A stretch of 64,000 nucleotides of DNA, from the NCBI RefSeq assembly GCF_017592555.1, contig NZ_JAGFNS010000006.1, forward strand, positions 250,432 through 314,431, written 5' to 3'. The stretch comes from Actinoplanes flavus. GTDB lineage: Bacteria; Actinomycetota; Actinomycetes; Mycobacteriales; Micromonosporaceae. Shown here one piece after another: positions 33,911 through 44,886 of the stretch; position 1 is the first letter of the stretch, and each line of letters begins with the position of its first letter. A program made the position numbers and the translations under genes. Below the pieces are notes generated by a model. It worked only from the letters and a program-made list of their open reading frames with translations, did not search any database and had not been told where the DNA came from.

Positions 33911-34456
33911 TCAGTCCTGGGGCTCTGCGTTGGCGGCTTGGACACTGCTCCACAGCGTGTCGTACCAGCGGTCGGGGGCGGCCGCCGGGGTCTGCTCGGC
34001 GGCGGTGCGGGCGGCGCGGTCCTTGTCGTCGACGACGAGCAGGGGCGTCTCACCCGGGCGCACGTAGAAGATCCGTTCCCGGGCCTGAATGCGCAGGTAC
34101 TCCGGGTCGTTCCACTTCTCCAGGGTCTTCGCCGTCTCGGCGATCTCGGCCCGCTGCACGGCCTGCGCCCGCTCCATCTCGGCGATCTCGGCCTCTTGCT
34201 TCAAATACACCCGGACGGGGTACGTGTAGGCCAGCGCCAGCGCCACGACCAGCGCGATCAGGACGGTGGCCCGGCCGGTCAGCGCGCGCGGACGTGGTGC
34301 CTCGGTGCGCTTCGCGGCTGCGCCGCCGGACCCCGAGGGGGTACGCCGAGCGGCCGGCACCCGGATCGGGCCGGTGTTCCTGGTGCGGGGCGGGGTGGGG
34401 CGGCCACCGGCTCGCCGGGCCGGGCCCTGGCCGCTCGGTGTGCGGCGTTCCGCCAT
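33911..34456 (-). CDS. ftsB: Septum formation initiator FtsB/DivIC
   Basis: A 181-residue divisome protein with a long, basic, Pro-rich cytoplasmic tail (residues 1-60), one transmembrane helix (about 65-80, ATVLIALVVALALAYTY) and a periplasmic coiled coil (KQEAEIAEMERAQAVQRAEI). The conserved DivIC region (LEKWNDPEYLRIQARERIFYVRPGE, seen as its core EKWNDPEY and ARERIFYV) follows. It links FtsQ and FtsL-type partners at the division site. Located between eno and DUF501 as in most actinobacteria. A hairpin separates it from eno. Confidence 0.9.
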   Translation of the reverse strand: MAERRTPSGQGPARRAGGRPTPPRTRNTGPIRVPAARRTPSGSGGAAAKRTEAPRPRALTGRATVLIALVVALALAYTYPVRVYLKQEAEIAEMERAQAVQRAEIAETAKTLEKWNDPEYLRIQARERIFYVRPGETPLLVVDDKDRAARTAAEQTPAAAPDRWYDTLWSSVQAANAEPQD

Positions 34457-34487
34457 CTCGCCCTCCCCCGCTGACCGTCACGTGTTC

Positions 34488-34532
34488 GTGGCACCCACCC
34501 CGGAAATCTATGTCTCCGAGGGCGGGTGCCAC
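34488..34532 (-). terminator. Hairpin between eno and ftsB
   Basis: GTGGCACCC-A-CCC pairs with GGG-C-GGGTGCCAC (9 + 3 bp with one mismatch, loop of about 19 bases). It lies between the eno stop and the ftsB start on the minus strand. It may terminate eno transcripts partly, with read-through to ftsB possible. Confidence 0.6.
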
Positions 34533-34558
34533 AAACCCGATGATCCGACGCCGGAGGG

Positions 34559-35857
<1,299 letters not shown>

Positions 35858-36015
35858 CTAACGTTTGTACGAATACACAGTTTCGGTCCGCGACCCTGCG
35901 GGCCGACCACACCGGAGAGCGTATCGAGTCGGGCAATGTCTTGTTCGCGGGGCCGGTCAACTCGTCGCCCGCTATGCCTCAAACCCGGGGCCGAGCTGCC
36001 GAATCCTTGGGCACT

Positions 36016-36690
36016 ATGACCAGTAGCCTGTTTCCCGCCGACGGGTCACACGTCGAGATGGACCTCGGGGGCCGGACCCTCCCGGAAGTCCGGGTGGTCC
36101 GGGTCACCGACGCCACCGTGACCCTGTCCCTCGCCCGCGCCGACGTCCCGCTGACGACCGGCTCCCCGGTGACCGTCCGCTGGCCGGCGGGTCCCCGTGG
36201 CCGGTTCGTCCAGCACGGGACCGTGGTGCGGCTCGACGAGAACCGGATCGACGTCACCCTGCCCGGCGAACCGGAGATCGAACAGCTGCGGCACTACGTA
36301 CGCGGCGGCGGAGGCGAGAGCATCGTGCTGGCACGCGCCGACGAACCGCAGGTCACCGGCCGGGTGCACGACATCAGCGAGCGGTCGGTGCGGGCCCACT
36401 TCAGCGACGTGGACCTGCGGCCGGGCGACCATATGGTGCTCCGTGTGCAGCTGGGCCACGAGGTGGTCCAGTTCCCGGCCACCGCGCTGCGGGTGAGCTC
36501 GCTGCGGCAGCAGGTCCCGGTGCGCGGCCCGGTCATGGTCGAGATGGTGGCGATCTTCGACCGGAACGAGCAGCAGGCCAAGATCATTCGCCGGTACGTC
36601 TTCCGGCTCCAGGCCATGGCCCGCCGCGAGGCCGCGGCCGCCGAGGCGATGGCGGACGACGTGATGGCCGAGGCCGTCAGCCTCCGATGA
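36016..36690 (+). CDS. PilZ-domain protein with N-terminal YcgR-like half
   Basis: A 224-residue putative c-di-GMP effector. The N-terminal half is an all-beta YcgR/flagellar-brake-like domain (LPEVRVVRVTDATVTLSLARAD). The PilZ domain begins near RHYVR (an RxxxR nucleotide-binding motif, about residues 95-99) and includes VHDISERSVRAHF, where the usual DxSxxG is DISERS. The glycine is therefore replaced by serine and binding may be altered. A long helix at the C-terminus (AMARREAAAAEAMADDVMAEA) may oligomerise. It makes a natural partner for the GGDEF gene at the left edge, though unlinked in operon. Confidence 0.82.
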   Translation: MTSSLFPADGSHVEMDLGGRTLPEVRVVRVTDATVTLSLARADVPLTTGSPVTVRWPAGPRGRFVQHGTVVRLDENRIDVTLPGEPEIEQLRHYVRGGGGESIVLARADEPQVTGRVHDISERSVRAHFSDVDLRPGDHMVLRVQLGHEVVQFPATALRVSSLRQQVPVRGPVMVEMVAIFDRNEQQAKIIRRYVFRLQAMARREAAAAEAMADDVMAEAVSLR

Positions 36691-36834
36691 TTACCGGATA
36701 TCGGACGGGAAATACCGATTCTCAATAGGGGTCTTCCGGCCCGTGAATTGTCCGTCCATTGGCCCTCTATTCATCGACGGTCGCCACGGGATACTCGATT
36801 GCGCGGGGTGGCACGGGTACGTAAGGGTGGTCAC

Positions 36835-37530
36835 GTGCCCGCCACCCCGCGCCGCATCCGCGCCGGCTCCGCGCTCGCCGGTCCCCTGCTCCTCCTCGGC
36901 CTTCTCGGCGCCTCCGGCTGCACCGGGATCGAACCGTCCGGCGCCGCCGGTGCCGCCGGAACCGACCTGGTCAGCGAGGTCGCCGACCGGCTGGCCGACG
37001 CGGGCGGCCAGAGCTGGACGGCCACCTACCGGCTGGCCGGCGGCGCGACCGGCCGGATCACCCGATCGCAGCGGCCGGCCCGGGTCGCCTACGCGTTTCC
37101 GTCCGGCAATCTGATCCGGACTCCGGACGCCCTCACCCATTGCGTCACCACCGGCGCGGAGACCGTGTGCACCGCCACCGACCCGCACGGCGCCCCCGAC
37201 GAACTGCCGGCCACCGCCGGTCTGGTCACCCCGGACACGGTTCTCGCGCTGTTGAACGCGGCGGCGATCGACCCGGACCTGGCGGTCCAGACGCGGGAGA
37301 CCACGATCGCCGAGCGGACCGCCTCCTGTCTGCGCCTGGGTGGCGTCGATCATGTGCCGGCTCCCGACTTCGACGTCTGTGTGACGGTCGAGGGCGCCAT
37401 CGCCGGTTTCACCGGGACGGTCGCCGGCACCCCGGTCGAGATGGTGCTGACCGACTACCAGGCCCGGGCCGCCGACCACGACTTCGCCATGCCGCCGGGC
37501 GCCCGGTTCGTCGACCGCCGGACCGACTGA
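36835..37530 (+). CDS. Putative lipoprotein, LppX/LolA-like
   Basis: A 231-residue lipoprotein. The signal region ALAGPLLLLGLLGASGC ends in the lipobox ASGC (Cys at about residue 29). The remaining 200 residues form a beta-rich domain with four cysteines (THCVTTGAETVC, SCLRLGG, DFDVC), suggesting two disulfides. No family is assigned with certainty; an LppX/LolA-type lipid-binding fold is possible. The GTG at 36835 is chosen because the signal starts there; upstream codons give no signal peptide. The stop is 12 bases from the convergent peptidase stop. Confidence 0.75.
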   Translation: MPATPRRIRAGSALAGPLLLLGLLGASGCTGIEPSGAAGAAGTDLVSEVADRLADAGGQSWTATYRLAGGATGRITRSQRPARVAYAFPSGNLIRTPDALTHCVTTGAETVCTATDPHGAPDELPATAGLVTPDTVLALLNAAAIDPDLAVQTRETTIAERTASCLRLGGVDHVPAPDFDVCVTVEGAIAGFTGTVAGTPVEMVLTDYQARAADHDFAMPPGARFVDRRTD

Positions 37531-37542
37531 CCACCGGAAAGC

Positions 37543-39159
37543 TCAGACACCGAGCAGCGCGCGCAGGTGGCGGGGCGGTGGGGAGCCGTGCGCCAGCATG
37601 GCGTCGTGCCACGCCTTCGGGGTGGCGCCGAACGGCCGGGCCGCCGCGATCGCCGCGACCTCGGTGTAGCCGACGAAGTAGGTGGACAGCTGCGTCGAGG
37701 TGAGCAGCGCCCGCCGCCACTTGCCGGCCGCCTCGCCCTCCTCCTGGAAGCCGCGCCCGGTCATCAGCTCCATGGCCTCGGACTCGGGCAGCCCCTCGCA
37801 GTGCGTGAGCTGGTCGACGATCGCGTTGAGGCTCATCCGCAACTGCATCTTGAGCTGCTGCAACCGGACCGGCAGGCCACCGAAGCCGAGGCCGGTCATC
37901 AACTCCTCCGCATAGACCGCCCAGCCCTCGACGAACGGGCCGGACCAGCCGAGCGAGCGCACCCGGGTGGCCGCCCGGAACCGCCGTGAGTGGGCGATCT
38001 GCAGGAAGTGGCCGGGCATCGCCTCATGGACGGTGAGGTTGCGCAGCATCTCGTCGTTGTACTCCCGGTAGAAGCTGGCGATCCGCTCAGCGGGCCAGTC
38101 GGCCGGGGCCGGGGCGATGCAGTAGAAGGTGGGGACGTCGGCCGTCTCCAGTGGACCGGGCGGGTCGCAATAGGCCACCGCGACACCCCGGGCGAACTCC
38201 GGCATCTCCTCGATGACGCACGGATCGTCCACCAGCGACACGATGTCGTGCGCCCGGACGAACTCGGTCGCCTCCCCCATCGTCACCTTGGCCAGCCCGA
38301 CGATGGTGGTGTTGTCCGGGTGCCGCTCGGCGATCGAGCCGAGCGCCCGCCGGACCGTCTCGTCGGTGGCCGGGCCACCGGCCAGCTCGGCGGAGGCCTC
38401 CCGCAGCGCCTCGCCGACCCGGTCCAGATTCTCCCGGGCGCGGGCGAGCACCTCGGCGGCCGACAGCTCGGTGTCGAGAGTGTGCCAGAGCCGGGCCTCC
38501 CACAGGCGCCGGCCGAGCCGTGGGTCGCGGCCGGGATCGCCGCCCTCCAGCCGGGCACGCAGCCAGCCGTCGAACTCGCCGAGAGCGGCCAGCGCGGCCT
38601 CGGCCACCGGCTCCACGGTCGAGCGCAGGCCCGGCTCCCGGGCCAGCAGGGCGGGGATCTCGGCACGGATCAGCCCGGCCGTGCCGGCGAACTGGCCGAC
38701 CGCGGTCTCGGCGTGGACGCGGGGCACGTCACGCAGCACGGCACGAGCCGTGGCCAGGGCGTCGGGAATCGCGCCGAGCCGGCCGGCCAGGCTGGTCAGA
38801 CGCTCGCCGAGCGGCGCGAACGGGCGGGCGATCAGCCCGTGCAGCAGCGGCCCGGGATTGTGCTCCAACGGATTCCACTCGTGCTCGCGGATCTCGGTGA
38901 GCTCGAACAGCGCCCGCTCCACCTGGGCGGTCAGGATCGCGTGGTCGACCTGGTCCTCCGGATCGAGACCGTCGGGATCGACGCCGCTGAGCGCGTCACC
39001 GGCGTCACGCAGCATGGCGACCCGGCCGGACACGGCGGCGTCGGAGTGGTCGGGCAGGCGGTCGTCGAAACGGTGGTCGCCCGCGTAGGACGCGGTGGCG
39101 GGATCGCTCTCCAGCAGGGCGTCGACGATCCGCTCGGCGAGCGGTACGAACTCCGGCAT
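37543..39159 (-). CDS. DUF885 family peptidase
   Basis: A 538-residue protein with the zinc-like motif TVHEAMPGHFLQIAH (H-E-x3-G-H) in the C-terminal half, followed by EGWAVYAEELM, the signature of DUF885 metal-dependent peptidases. The N-terminal half is helical (LVPLAERIVDALLESDP). No signal peptide is present, so action is cytoplasmic. The start at 39159 lies 10 bases after the mazG stop. A longer start at 39201 would overlap mazG. The substrate is unknown. Confidence 0.88.
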   Translation of the reverse strand: MPEFVPLAERIVDALLESDPATASYAGDHRFDDRLPDHSDAAVSGRVAMLRDAGDALSGVDPDGLDPEDQVDHAILTAQVERALFELTEIREHEWNPLEHNPGPLLHGLIARPFAPLGERLTSLAGRLGAIPDALATARAVLRDVPRVHAETAVGQFAGTAGLIRAEIPALLAREPGLRSTVEPVAEAALAALGEFDGWLRARLEGGDPGRDPRLGRRLWEARLWHTLDTELSAAEVLARARENLDRVGEALREASAELAGGPATDETVRRALGSIAERHPDNTTIVGLAKVTMGEATEFVRAHDIVSLVDDPCVIEEMPEFARGVAVAYCDPPGPLETADVPTFYCIAPAPADWPAERIASFYREYNDEMLRNLTVHEAMPGHFLQIAHSRRFRAATRVRSLGWSGPFVEGWAVYAEELMTGLGFGGLPVRLQQLKMQLRMSLNAIVDQLTHCEGLPESEAMELMTGRGFQEEGEAAGKWRRALLTSTQLSTYFVGYTEVAAIAAARPFGATPKAWHDAMLAHGSPPPRHLRALLGV

Positions 39160-39169
39160 GCCGTGAAAC

Positions 39170-40129
39170 CTACTCGGAGGGACCGACATTTTCCGCCGCA
39201 CGCACCGCCTCTGCGAAAGTCAGCGTGGCGGCCCGCAGTTCGGCCTCGGCGTCCAGGCCCGCGGCCCGGGCCTCGGCGACCACCCGCAGCAGCAGACCAC
39301 CGAGGTCCTCGCCGGCCGGCAGCGGCACCTCGAGACCGGCCCGTTCGGCCCGGTGCAGGATCTTCGCGGCCAGGGCGAGCGCCGGCTGGCTCATGGCGAT
39401 CCCGTCCAGCACCGAGTCCCGCGTCTTCTCCTCGCGCTTGATCCGCTCCCAGTTGGCGGTGATCTCCTCGATGTCCTCGATCCGCTCACCGGCGAAGACG
39501 TGCGGATTGCGCCGGATCATCTTCTCCACCAGGCCGCCGGCCACGTCGTCGATGCTCCACCGGTCGCTCTCGTCGCGCTCCTCGGCGAGCCGGGCGTGCA
39601 GCACCACCTGGAGAAGCACGTCGCCGAGCTCCTCACGGGCCGCGTCCGGGTCGTCGCCGACGATCGCGTCGTACGCCTCGTACGCCTCCTCCAGCAGGTA
39701 GGGGGCGAGCGTCTGGTGGGTCTGCGCCCGTTTCCACGGGTCGCCGCCGGGTGACACCAGCCGGTCCATCACGGCGACGGCGTCCAGCAGCCGGGCGCCG
39801 GGCGGGTCCCACGAGCCGTACATCAGCTCCAGCTCGGCGAGGCCCGGCTCGCGGGCCAGGCGCAGCCCGAGCTGCCGGGCGAAGTCCTGGTCGCCGTGCG
39901 GCCCGGCGAGCCAGACGGCGGCCGGCTGCCCGGCGATCGCGTCGAGCAGCCCCTGCGCGTCGGTCGGAAGGACTGTGACCGGCACACCGGTCACCCGCAG
40001 GGCCGCGGCCTGGTCACTGTCCGCGGCGGCGAAGACGGGGTACGCCCGGACGGCGTCCCACGCCTCCGCGGTCAGCAGCCCGGCCGGCAGCCGGGGTGAG
40101 GTGACCAGCAGGATGATCCGGGTGCTCAA
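39170..40129 (-). CDS. mazG: Nucleoside triphosphate pyrophosphohydrolase MazG
   Basis: A 319-residue MazG-type pyrophosphatase. The C-terminal half carries the MazG core: PWKRAQTHQTLAPYLLEEAYEAYDA and EELGDVLLQVVLHARLAEE, with the EExxE-x12-ExxD metal-binding arrangement. NPHVFAGERI follows. The N-terminal 110 residues form the additional actinobacterial domain (MSTRIILLVTSPRLPAG). Hydrolyses NTPs, helps clear oxidised nucleotides and can affect ppGpp levels. The start is a TTG overlapping the stop of the upstream lipoprotein gene (TTGA), so expression is coupled. Confidence 0.9.
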   Translation of the reverse strand: MSTRIILLVTSPRLPAGLLTAEAWDAVRAYPVFAAADSDQAAALRVTGVPVTVLPTDAQGLLDAIAGQPAAVWLAGPHGDQDFARQLGLRLAREPGLAELELMYGSWDPPGARLLDAVAVMDRLVSPGGDPWKRAQTHQTLAPYLLEEAYEAYDAIVGDDPDAAREELGDVLLQVVLHARLAEERDESDRWSIDDVAGGLVEKMIRRNPHVFAGERIEDIEEITANWERIKREEKTRDSVLDGIAMSQPALALAAKILHRAERAGLEVPLPAGEDLGGLLLRVVAEARAAGLDAEAELRAATLTFAEAVRAAENVGPSE

Positions 40130-40956
40130 GGGAGGTCGGCCACCGGTACGGACTGCTGCTCGACGCCCAGGTCGGTGCCGAGAAGCTGGAGCGGATAGTT
40201 CTCACCCTGGATCTCCAGCACGCTCACGTCGAGCGGCTGGTAGCGCGGGTTGACCTTGACGTTCAGCTCGTCGGCGACGGCATCGACCTGCTCACGGACC
40301 TTCGCGGCGGCGGCCACCACCTTCCGGTTCTGCTCGGACTGGAGGGACAGCCAGGTGGTGAAGTCCTGACCGGGCTCGACGCCGCCACTGGCGGCCAGGC
40401 TGTTGTAGACCTGGCGCATGTCCGCGTCAGTCGGCGGGGTCTCCGACAGGAACGACTGGATGAGGAGGCTCTGCATGTACAGGTTGTCGATGTAGAGCTT
40501 GGTGTACGCCGCGTCGGCGGGCAGCTTGCGCTGGGCGGCCTCCTCCGCGTACGGCACCTGGGCGGGCAGCGTGACCGAGCGCTCGGCGGCGACCTGTTCG
40601 TACAGCTCCCGGGCGACCAGCTGGTCCACGACGTCGCCCCGGTCGATCGGCACCTGCGCCGGCGACGGGGTGACCGCCGGCGCGGGGTCCACGTCCTGCC
40701 CGGCGCTACGGCGCGCCTCCTCGTTCATGCGCTGCGCCTGGTTGGCCTCCTCGGCCTCGGCCTGGGCCTCGGCTTCGGCCTGGGCGACGAAGTCGGGGTA
40801 CGACTCGTCCCAGATCCGCTGGACCTCCCGCTCGGACACCTGGCCGGCGTCGCCGAGATAGGCGGCCACGCTCGATTCCGAGTCGCAGGCGGAGAGGCCG
40901 CCCACGGCCAGGGACGCGGCGACAACGGTGGAGGCGAGTCGGCGAGCACGCAGCAT
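40126..40956 (-). CDS. SurA N-terminal-domain-like lipoprotein
   Basis: A 276-residue exported chaperone-like lipoprotein. The signal and lipobox are MLRARRLASTVVAASLAVGG followed by LSAC (Cys at about residue 24). The body has SurA-N-type helices (VSEREVQRIWDESYPDF, DVVDQLVARELYEQVAAE). The acidic region QAEAEAQAEAEEANQAQ is a possible coiled coil. No PPIase domain is present. It probably helps envelope protein folding. The ATG at 40956 is picked from the signal peptide. The gene lies 55 bases after mfd and overlaps mazG, so the order mfd, lipoprotein, mazG, peptidase may be one operon. Confidence 0.82.
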   Translation of the reverse strand: MLRARRLASTVVAASLAVGGLSACDSESSVAAYLGDAGQVSEREVQRIWDESYPDFVAQAEAEAQAEAEEANQAQRMNEEARRSAGQDVDPAPAVTPSPAQVPIDRGDVVDQLVARELYEQVAAERSVTLPAQVPYAEEAAQRKLPADAAYTKLYIDNLYMQSLLIQSFLSETPPTDADMRQVYNSLAASGGVEPGQDFTTWLSLQSEQNRKVVAAAAKVREQVDAVADELNVKVNPRYQPLDVSVLEIQGENYPLQLLGTDLGVEQQSVPVADLP

Positions 40957-41011
40957 GGTCAACACTCTCTCACGCCGATTGTGATCTTCATCGCCCCGCC
41001 CCGCATCGATT

Positions 41012-44000
41012 TCATCGATTCCCCGCCACCGGCGCGGCAGCCGGGACATCGCCGAGCACGTCCTTGAGCAACTGGGCACACCACTCCAGCAGAGCCTGGT
41101 CGCGCAGCGGCTCGCCACCGACCCGGCGGGTGCTGGGCCGCGGGACGCTGACCTGGTCGGCGCCGGTCTTGTAGACGGCGTCCGGGTGGTAGCGCTTGAG
41201 CCGCAACTGCTTCGAGTCCGGCAGGGCCAGCGGCGAGAAGCGGATGTGCCTGCCCTGCATGGACACGTCGGTGAGCCCGTACGCCCGGGCCAGCAACCGG
41301 AACCGGGCGACCGCGATGAGGTTCGCGACCTGGGCCGGCGGTTCGCCGTACCGGTCGGTCATCTCGGCGACGACCTCGGAGAGCCGCGCCTCGTCGCGGG
41401 ACTCGGCCAGCTTGCGGTACATCTCCAGGCGCAGGCGCTCGACCGAGATGTACTCGGTGGGCAGGTGCGCGTCCACCGGCAGGTCGATCTTGACCTCCGG
41501 TTCCTCCTCCGGCCGCTCGCCCTTGAACTGGGCGACCGCCTCACCGACCATCCGCACGTACAGGTCGAAGCCGACGCCCTCGATGTGGCCGGACTGCTCG
41601 CCGCCGAGCAGGTTGCCGGCGCCGCGGATCTCCAGGTCCTTCATCGCCACGTACATGCCGGCGCCGAGTTCGGTGTGCTGGGCGATGGTGGCCAGCCGCT
41701 CGTGGGCGTGCTCGGTGAGCGGCTTCTCCCGGGGGTAGAGGAAGTAGGCGTACGCCCGTTCCCGGCCCCGGCCGACCCGGCCGCGGATCTGGTGCAGCTG
41801 GGCGAGACCGAGCAGGTCGGCGCGCTCCAGGATGAGGGTGTTGGCGTTCGGGATGTCGATGCCGGACTCGACGATGGTGGTGCAGACCAGGACGTCGAAC
41901 TCCTTCTCCCAGAACCCGACCATGACCTTCTCGAGCTGCTCCTCGCTCATCTGGCCGTGCGCCACCGCGACCCGGGCCTCGGGCACCAGCTCGCGCAGCT
42001 TGCGCGCCGCCCGGTCGATCGACTCGACCCGGTTGTGCAGGTAGAAGACCTGGCCGTCGCGGAGCAGCTCACGGTGGATGGCGGCGGCGACCTGCTTCTC
42101 GTCGTAGGCGCCGACGTAGGTGAGGACCGGGTGGCGTTCCTCCGGCGGGGTGGCGATGGTGGACATCTCCCGGATGCCGGTGATCGCCATCTCCAGGGTC
42201 CGCGGGATCGGGGTGGCCGACATGGTGAGTACGTCCACCGACGCGCGCAGGGCCTTGAGCTGCTCCTTGTGCTCGACGCCGAAGCGCTGCTCCTCGTCCA
42301 CGATGATCAGGCCGAGGTTCTTGAACCGGGTCGACTTGGAGAGCAGCCGGTGCGTGCCGATGACGATGTCGGCGGTGCCGGCGGCGGCCTGCTCCAGGGT
42401 GAGGGTGGCCTCCTTCGGCGTCTGGAACCGGGACAGCTGCTTGATCGCCACCGGGAACTGGCTCATCCGCTCGGTGAACGTGTTGTAGTGCTGCTGGGCG
42501 AGCAGGGTCGTCGGCACCAGCACGGCCACCTGCTTGCCGTCCTGCACCGCCTTGAACGCCGCCCGTACCGCGATCTCGGTCTTGCCGTAACCGACGTCGC
42601 CGCAGATCAGCCGGTCCATCGGGACCTGCAACTCCATGTCGTGCTTGACCTCGACGATGGCGGCCATCTGGTCGGGCGTCTCGGTGTACGGGAACGCGTC
42701 CTCCAGCTCGCGCTGCCACGGGGTGTCCGGCCCGAAGGCGTGGCCCTGCGAGGCCTGGCGTGCCGCGTACAGCTGGATGAGCTGCGCGGCGATCTCCTTG
42801 ACCGCCTTCTTGGCCCGCGCCTTGCTCTTCTGCCAGTCGGCGCCGCCCATCTTGTGCAGGCTGGGCTGCTCCCCGCCGACGTAGCGGGAGAGCTGGTCGA
42901 GCTGGTCGGTGGGCACGTAGAGACGGTCGCCGGGCTGGCCGCGCTTGGACGCCGCGTACTCGATGACCAGGTACTCCCGGTCGGCGCCGTTGACGGTCCG
43001 CTGGACCAGCTCGATGTAGCGGCCGATGCCGTGCTGCTCGTGCACCACGAAGTCGCCGGTCTTGAGCTCCAGCGGGTCGATGGTGTTGCGCCGCCGGGCC
43101 GGCATCTTGCGCATGTCCTTCGTGGACGCGCCGCGGCCGCCGGAGATGTCGTTGCCGGTGATCACCGCGAGCCGGGACGCCTCGTCGACGAAACCGTGGT
43201 TCAGGCCGCCGCAGGTGATCAGCAGCTGCCCGTCGGCGATGGGCGCGGCGATCGAGTCGACCGGAGTGACGCCGAGACCGGCGTCGCGCAGCAGCTCGGC
43301 GGCCCGCTGAGCGGTGCCCTTGCCCTCGAAGACCAGCGCGACGGCCCAGCCCTGAGCGACCCAGCCGGACAGGTCGGAGGCGAGCCGCGCGGTGTCGCCG
43401 TGGTAGAGCGGGACCGGCTGGGCGGCCAGCGCGACGGCGTCCCCGAGGTCCGGGCTCACCTCGACCGGGGCGGCGTCCTCCCAGGGCAGGGCCTCCGCCG
43501 TCGACTCGGCCGTGGCGAGGCCGAACGGCGAGACGGTCCACCACGGCTGCTTGAGAACGGCCGCGTGTGCCCGTACATCCGCAAGGCTCTTGAAAGCGAC
43601 GGCGCCGACGTCGATCGGTGCCTGGCCGCCGACGGCGGCCGCCGCCCAGGACGCTTCGAGAAATTCGTCGGAGGTACGGGTGAGGTCGTGCGCCCGGGTA
43701 CGGATTCGCTCCGGGTCGCACAGCAGCACGTGCGTGCCGGCCGGCATGCAGTCGACCAGCAGCTCCATGCTGTCGGTGCCGCGCAGCAGGGCCGGCGCCA
43801 GCGACTCCATGCCCTCGACCGGGATGCCCTCGGCCAGCTTGTCGAGGATCTCGGCCAGCTCCGGATGCTGGGCGGACAGCTCCCGGGCGCGCTCGCGCAC
43901 CGCCGGGGTCAGCAGCAGCTCCCGGCAGGGCGGCGCCCACAGTCGCGGCACCTGGTCGATGGTGCGCTGGTCGGCGACCGCGAAGGTGCGGATCTCCTCC

Positions 44001-44635
44001 ACCTCGTCGCCCCAGAACTCGACCCGGGACGGGTGCTCGTCGGTGGGCGGGAAGACGTCCAGGATGCCGCCACGGACCGCGAACTCGCCGCGCTTGGTGA
44101 CCAGGTCGACCCGGGCGTACGCCATGCCGGACAGCCGCCGCGCGACCTCCTCCAGCTCCGCCGCGCCGCCGCCGGCCAGCTCCACCGGCTCCAGGTCGCC
44201 GAGGCCCTTGAGCTGTGGCTGGAGCACCGACCGGACCGGGGCCACGACGACCCGCAGCGGCGTGTCTCCGGGGTGGGCGAGCCGCCGCAGCACGGCGAGC
44301 CGGCGGCCGACCGTGTCGGAGCGCGGCGACAGGCGCTCGTGCGGCAGCGTCTCCCAGGACGGGTAGACGGCGATCAGGGCCGGGTCGATCAGGCAGCCCA
44401 GGGCGTCGGCCAGGTCGTCGGCCTCGCGCGAGGTGGCGGTCACCGCGAGGACCGGCCGCTGCGCGCCGCCGACGTCGGCGGCGCCCGCCACCGCCGCCAC
44501 CACGAACGGCCGGAGCGAGACCGGCGCGGTCAGGTCCAGTGAGTCGGAGTCGACGAAGCCCTTGGCCGCCAGGTCACGCGCGCGGGCCAGACCGCGGTCG
44601 CGCATGGCGGCGGGAATCAGACCGGAGAGTTGCAT
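41012..44635 (-). CDS. mfd: Transcription-repair coupling factor Mfd
   Basis: A 1207-residue ATP-dependent translocase that removes stalled RNA polymerase and recruits UvrA. Seen in order: an N-terminal UvrB-like domain (about residues 1-480), an RNA polymerase-interacting domain (QHGIGRYIELVQ around 530), Walker A GDVGYGKTEIA and DEEQRFG in the helicase core. Later helicase motifs include VCTTIVESGIDIPN and QIRGRVGR. The C-terminal TRCF domain (RLEMYRKLAE, DRYGEPPAQV) follows. The length and order are standard. The divergent ppc promoter lies upstream within a 250-base gap. Confidence 0.98.
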   Translation of the reverse strand: MQLSGLIPAAMRDRGLARARDLAAKGFVDSDSLDLTAPVSLRPFVVAAVAGAADVGGAQRPVLAVTATSREADDLADALGCLIDPALIAVYPSWETLPHERLSPRSDTVGRRLAVLRRLAHPGDTPLRVVVAPVRSVLQPQLKGLGDLEPVELAGGGAAELEEVARRLSGMAYARVDLVTKRGEFAVRGGILDVFPPTDEHPSRVEFWGDEVEEIRTFAVADQRTIDQVPRLWAPPCRELLLTPAVRERARELSAQHPELAEILDKLAEGIPVEGMESLAPALLRGTDSMELLVDCMPAGTHVLLCDPERIRTRAHDLTRTSDEFLEASWAAAAVGGQAPIDVGAVAFKSLADVRAHAAVLKQPWWTVSPFGLATAESTAEALPWEDAAPVEVSPDLGDAVALAAQPVPLYHGDTARLASDLSGWVAQGWAVALVFEGKGTAQRAAELLRDAGLGVTPVDSIAAPIADGQLLITCGGLNHGFVDEASRLAVITGNDISGGRGASTKDMRKMPARRRNTIDPLELKTGDFVVHEQHGIGRYIELVQRTVNGADREYLVIEYAASKRGQPGDRLYVPTDQLDQLSRYVGGEQPSLHKMGGADWQKSKARAKKAVKEIAAQLIQLYAARQASQGHAFGPDTPWQRELEDAFPYTETPDQMAAIVEVKHDMELQVPMDRLICGDVGYGKTEIAVRAAFKAVQDGKQVAVLVPTTLLAQQHYNTFTERMSQFPVAIKQLSRFQTPKEATLTLEQAAAGTADIVIGTHRLLSKSTRFKNLGLIIVDEEQRFGVEHKEQLKALRASVDVLTMSATPIPRTLEMAITGIREMSTIATPPEERHPVLTYVGAYDEKQVAAAIHRELLRDGQVFYLHNRVESIDRAARKLRELVPEARVAVAHGQMSEEQLEKVMVGFWEKEFDVLVCTTIVESGIDIPNANTLILERADLLGLAQLHQIRGRVGRGRERAYAYFLYPREKPLTEHAHERLATIAQHTELGAGMYVAMKDLEIRGAGNLLGGEQSGHIEGVGFDLYVRMVGEAVAQFKGERPEEEPEVKIDLPVDAHLPTEYISVERLRLEMYRKLAESRDEARLSEVVAEMTDRYGEPPAQVANLIAVARFRLLARAYGLTDVSMQGRHIRFSPLALPDSKQLRLKRYHPDAVYKTGADQVSVPRPSTRRVGGEPLRDQALLEWCAQLLKDVLGDVPAAAPVAGNR

Positions 44636-44886
44636 GAAAGAAGACCCCCTGAGGGCACGACGAACGACCCCGGTCCGGAAAGCGCGGGCGGGGGTGCGTC
44701 CCTCAGCTTAGTCCGACCGGCGTCACCGGGGCCTCGCCCGCAGCTCAGTGGTACCCACCTGCGCACGGTCCGGCGCCGGGCCATGAGACTCTTGACTCAA
44801 TTCACCCCCGGACCGGGGTACGCCGATAACATCGGCGAAGTCGGGACAGCGCCGTCCTGGAGCCATCCGAGCGAAGGAGCGCCCCG

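Noticed and set aside
41186..44542. A very long open frame on the plus strand opposite mfd
   Set aside because: It is the antisense shadow of a high-GC gene; the composition is Arg/Gly/His-rich without any domain, while the minus strand gives a perfect Mfd.
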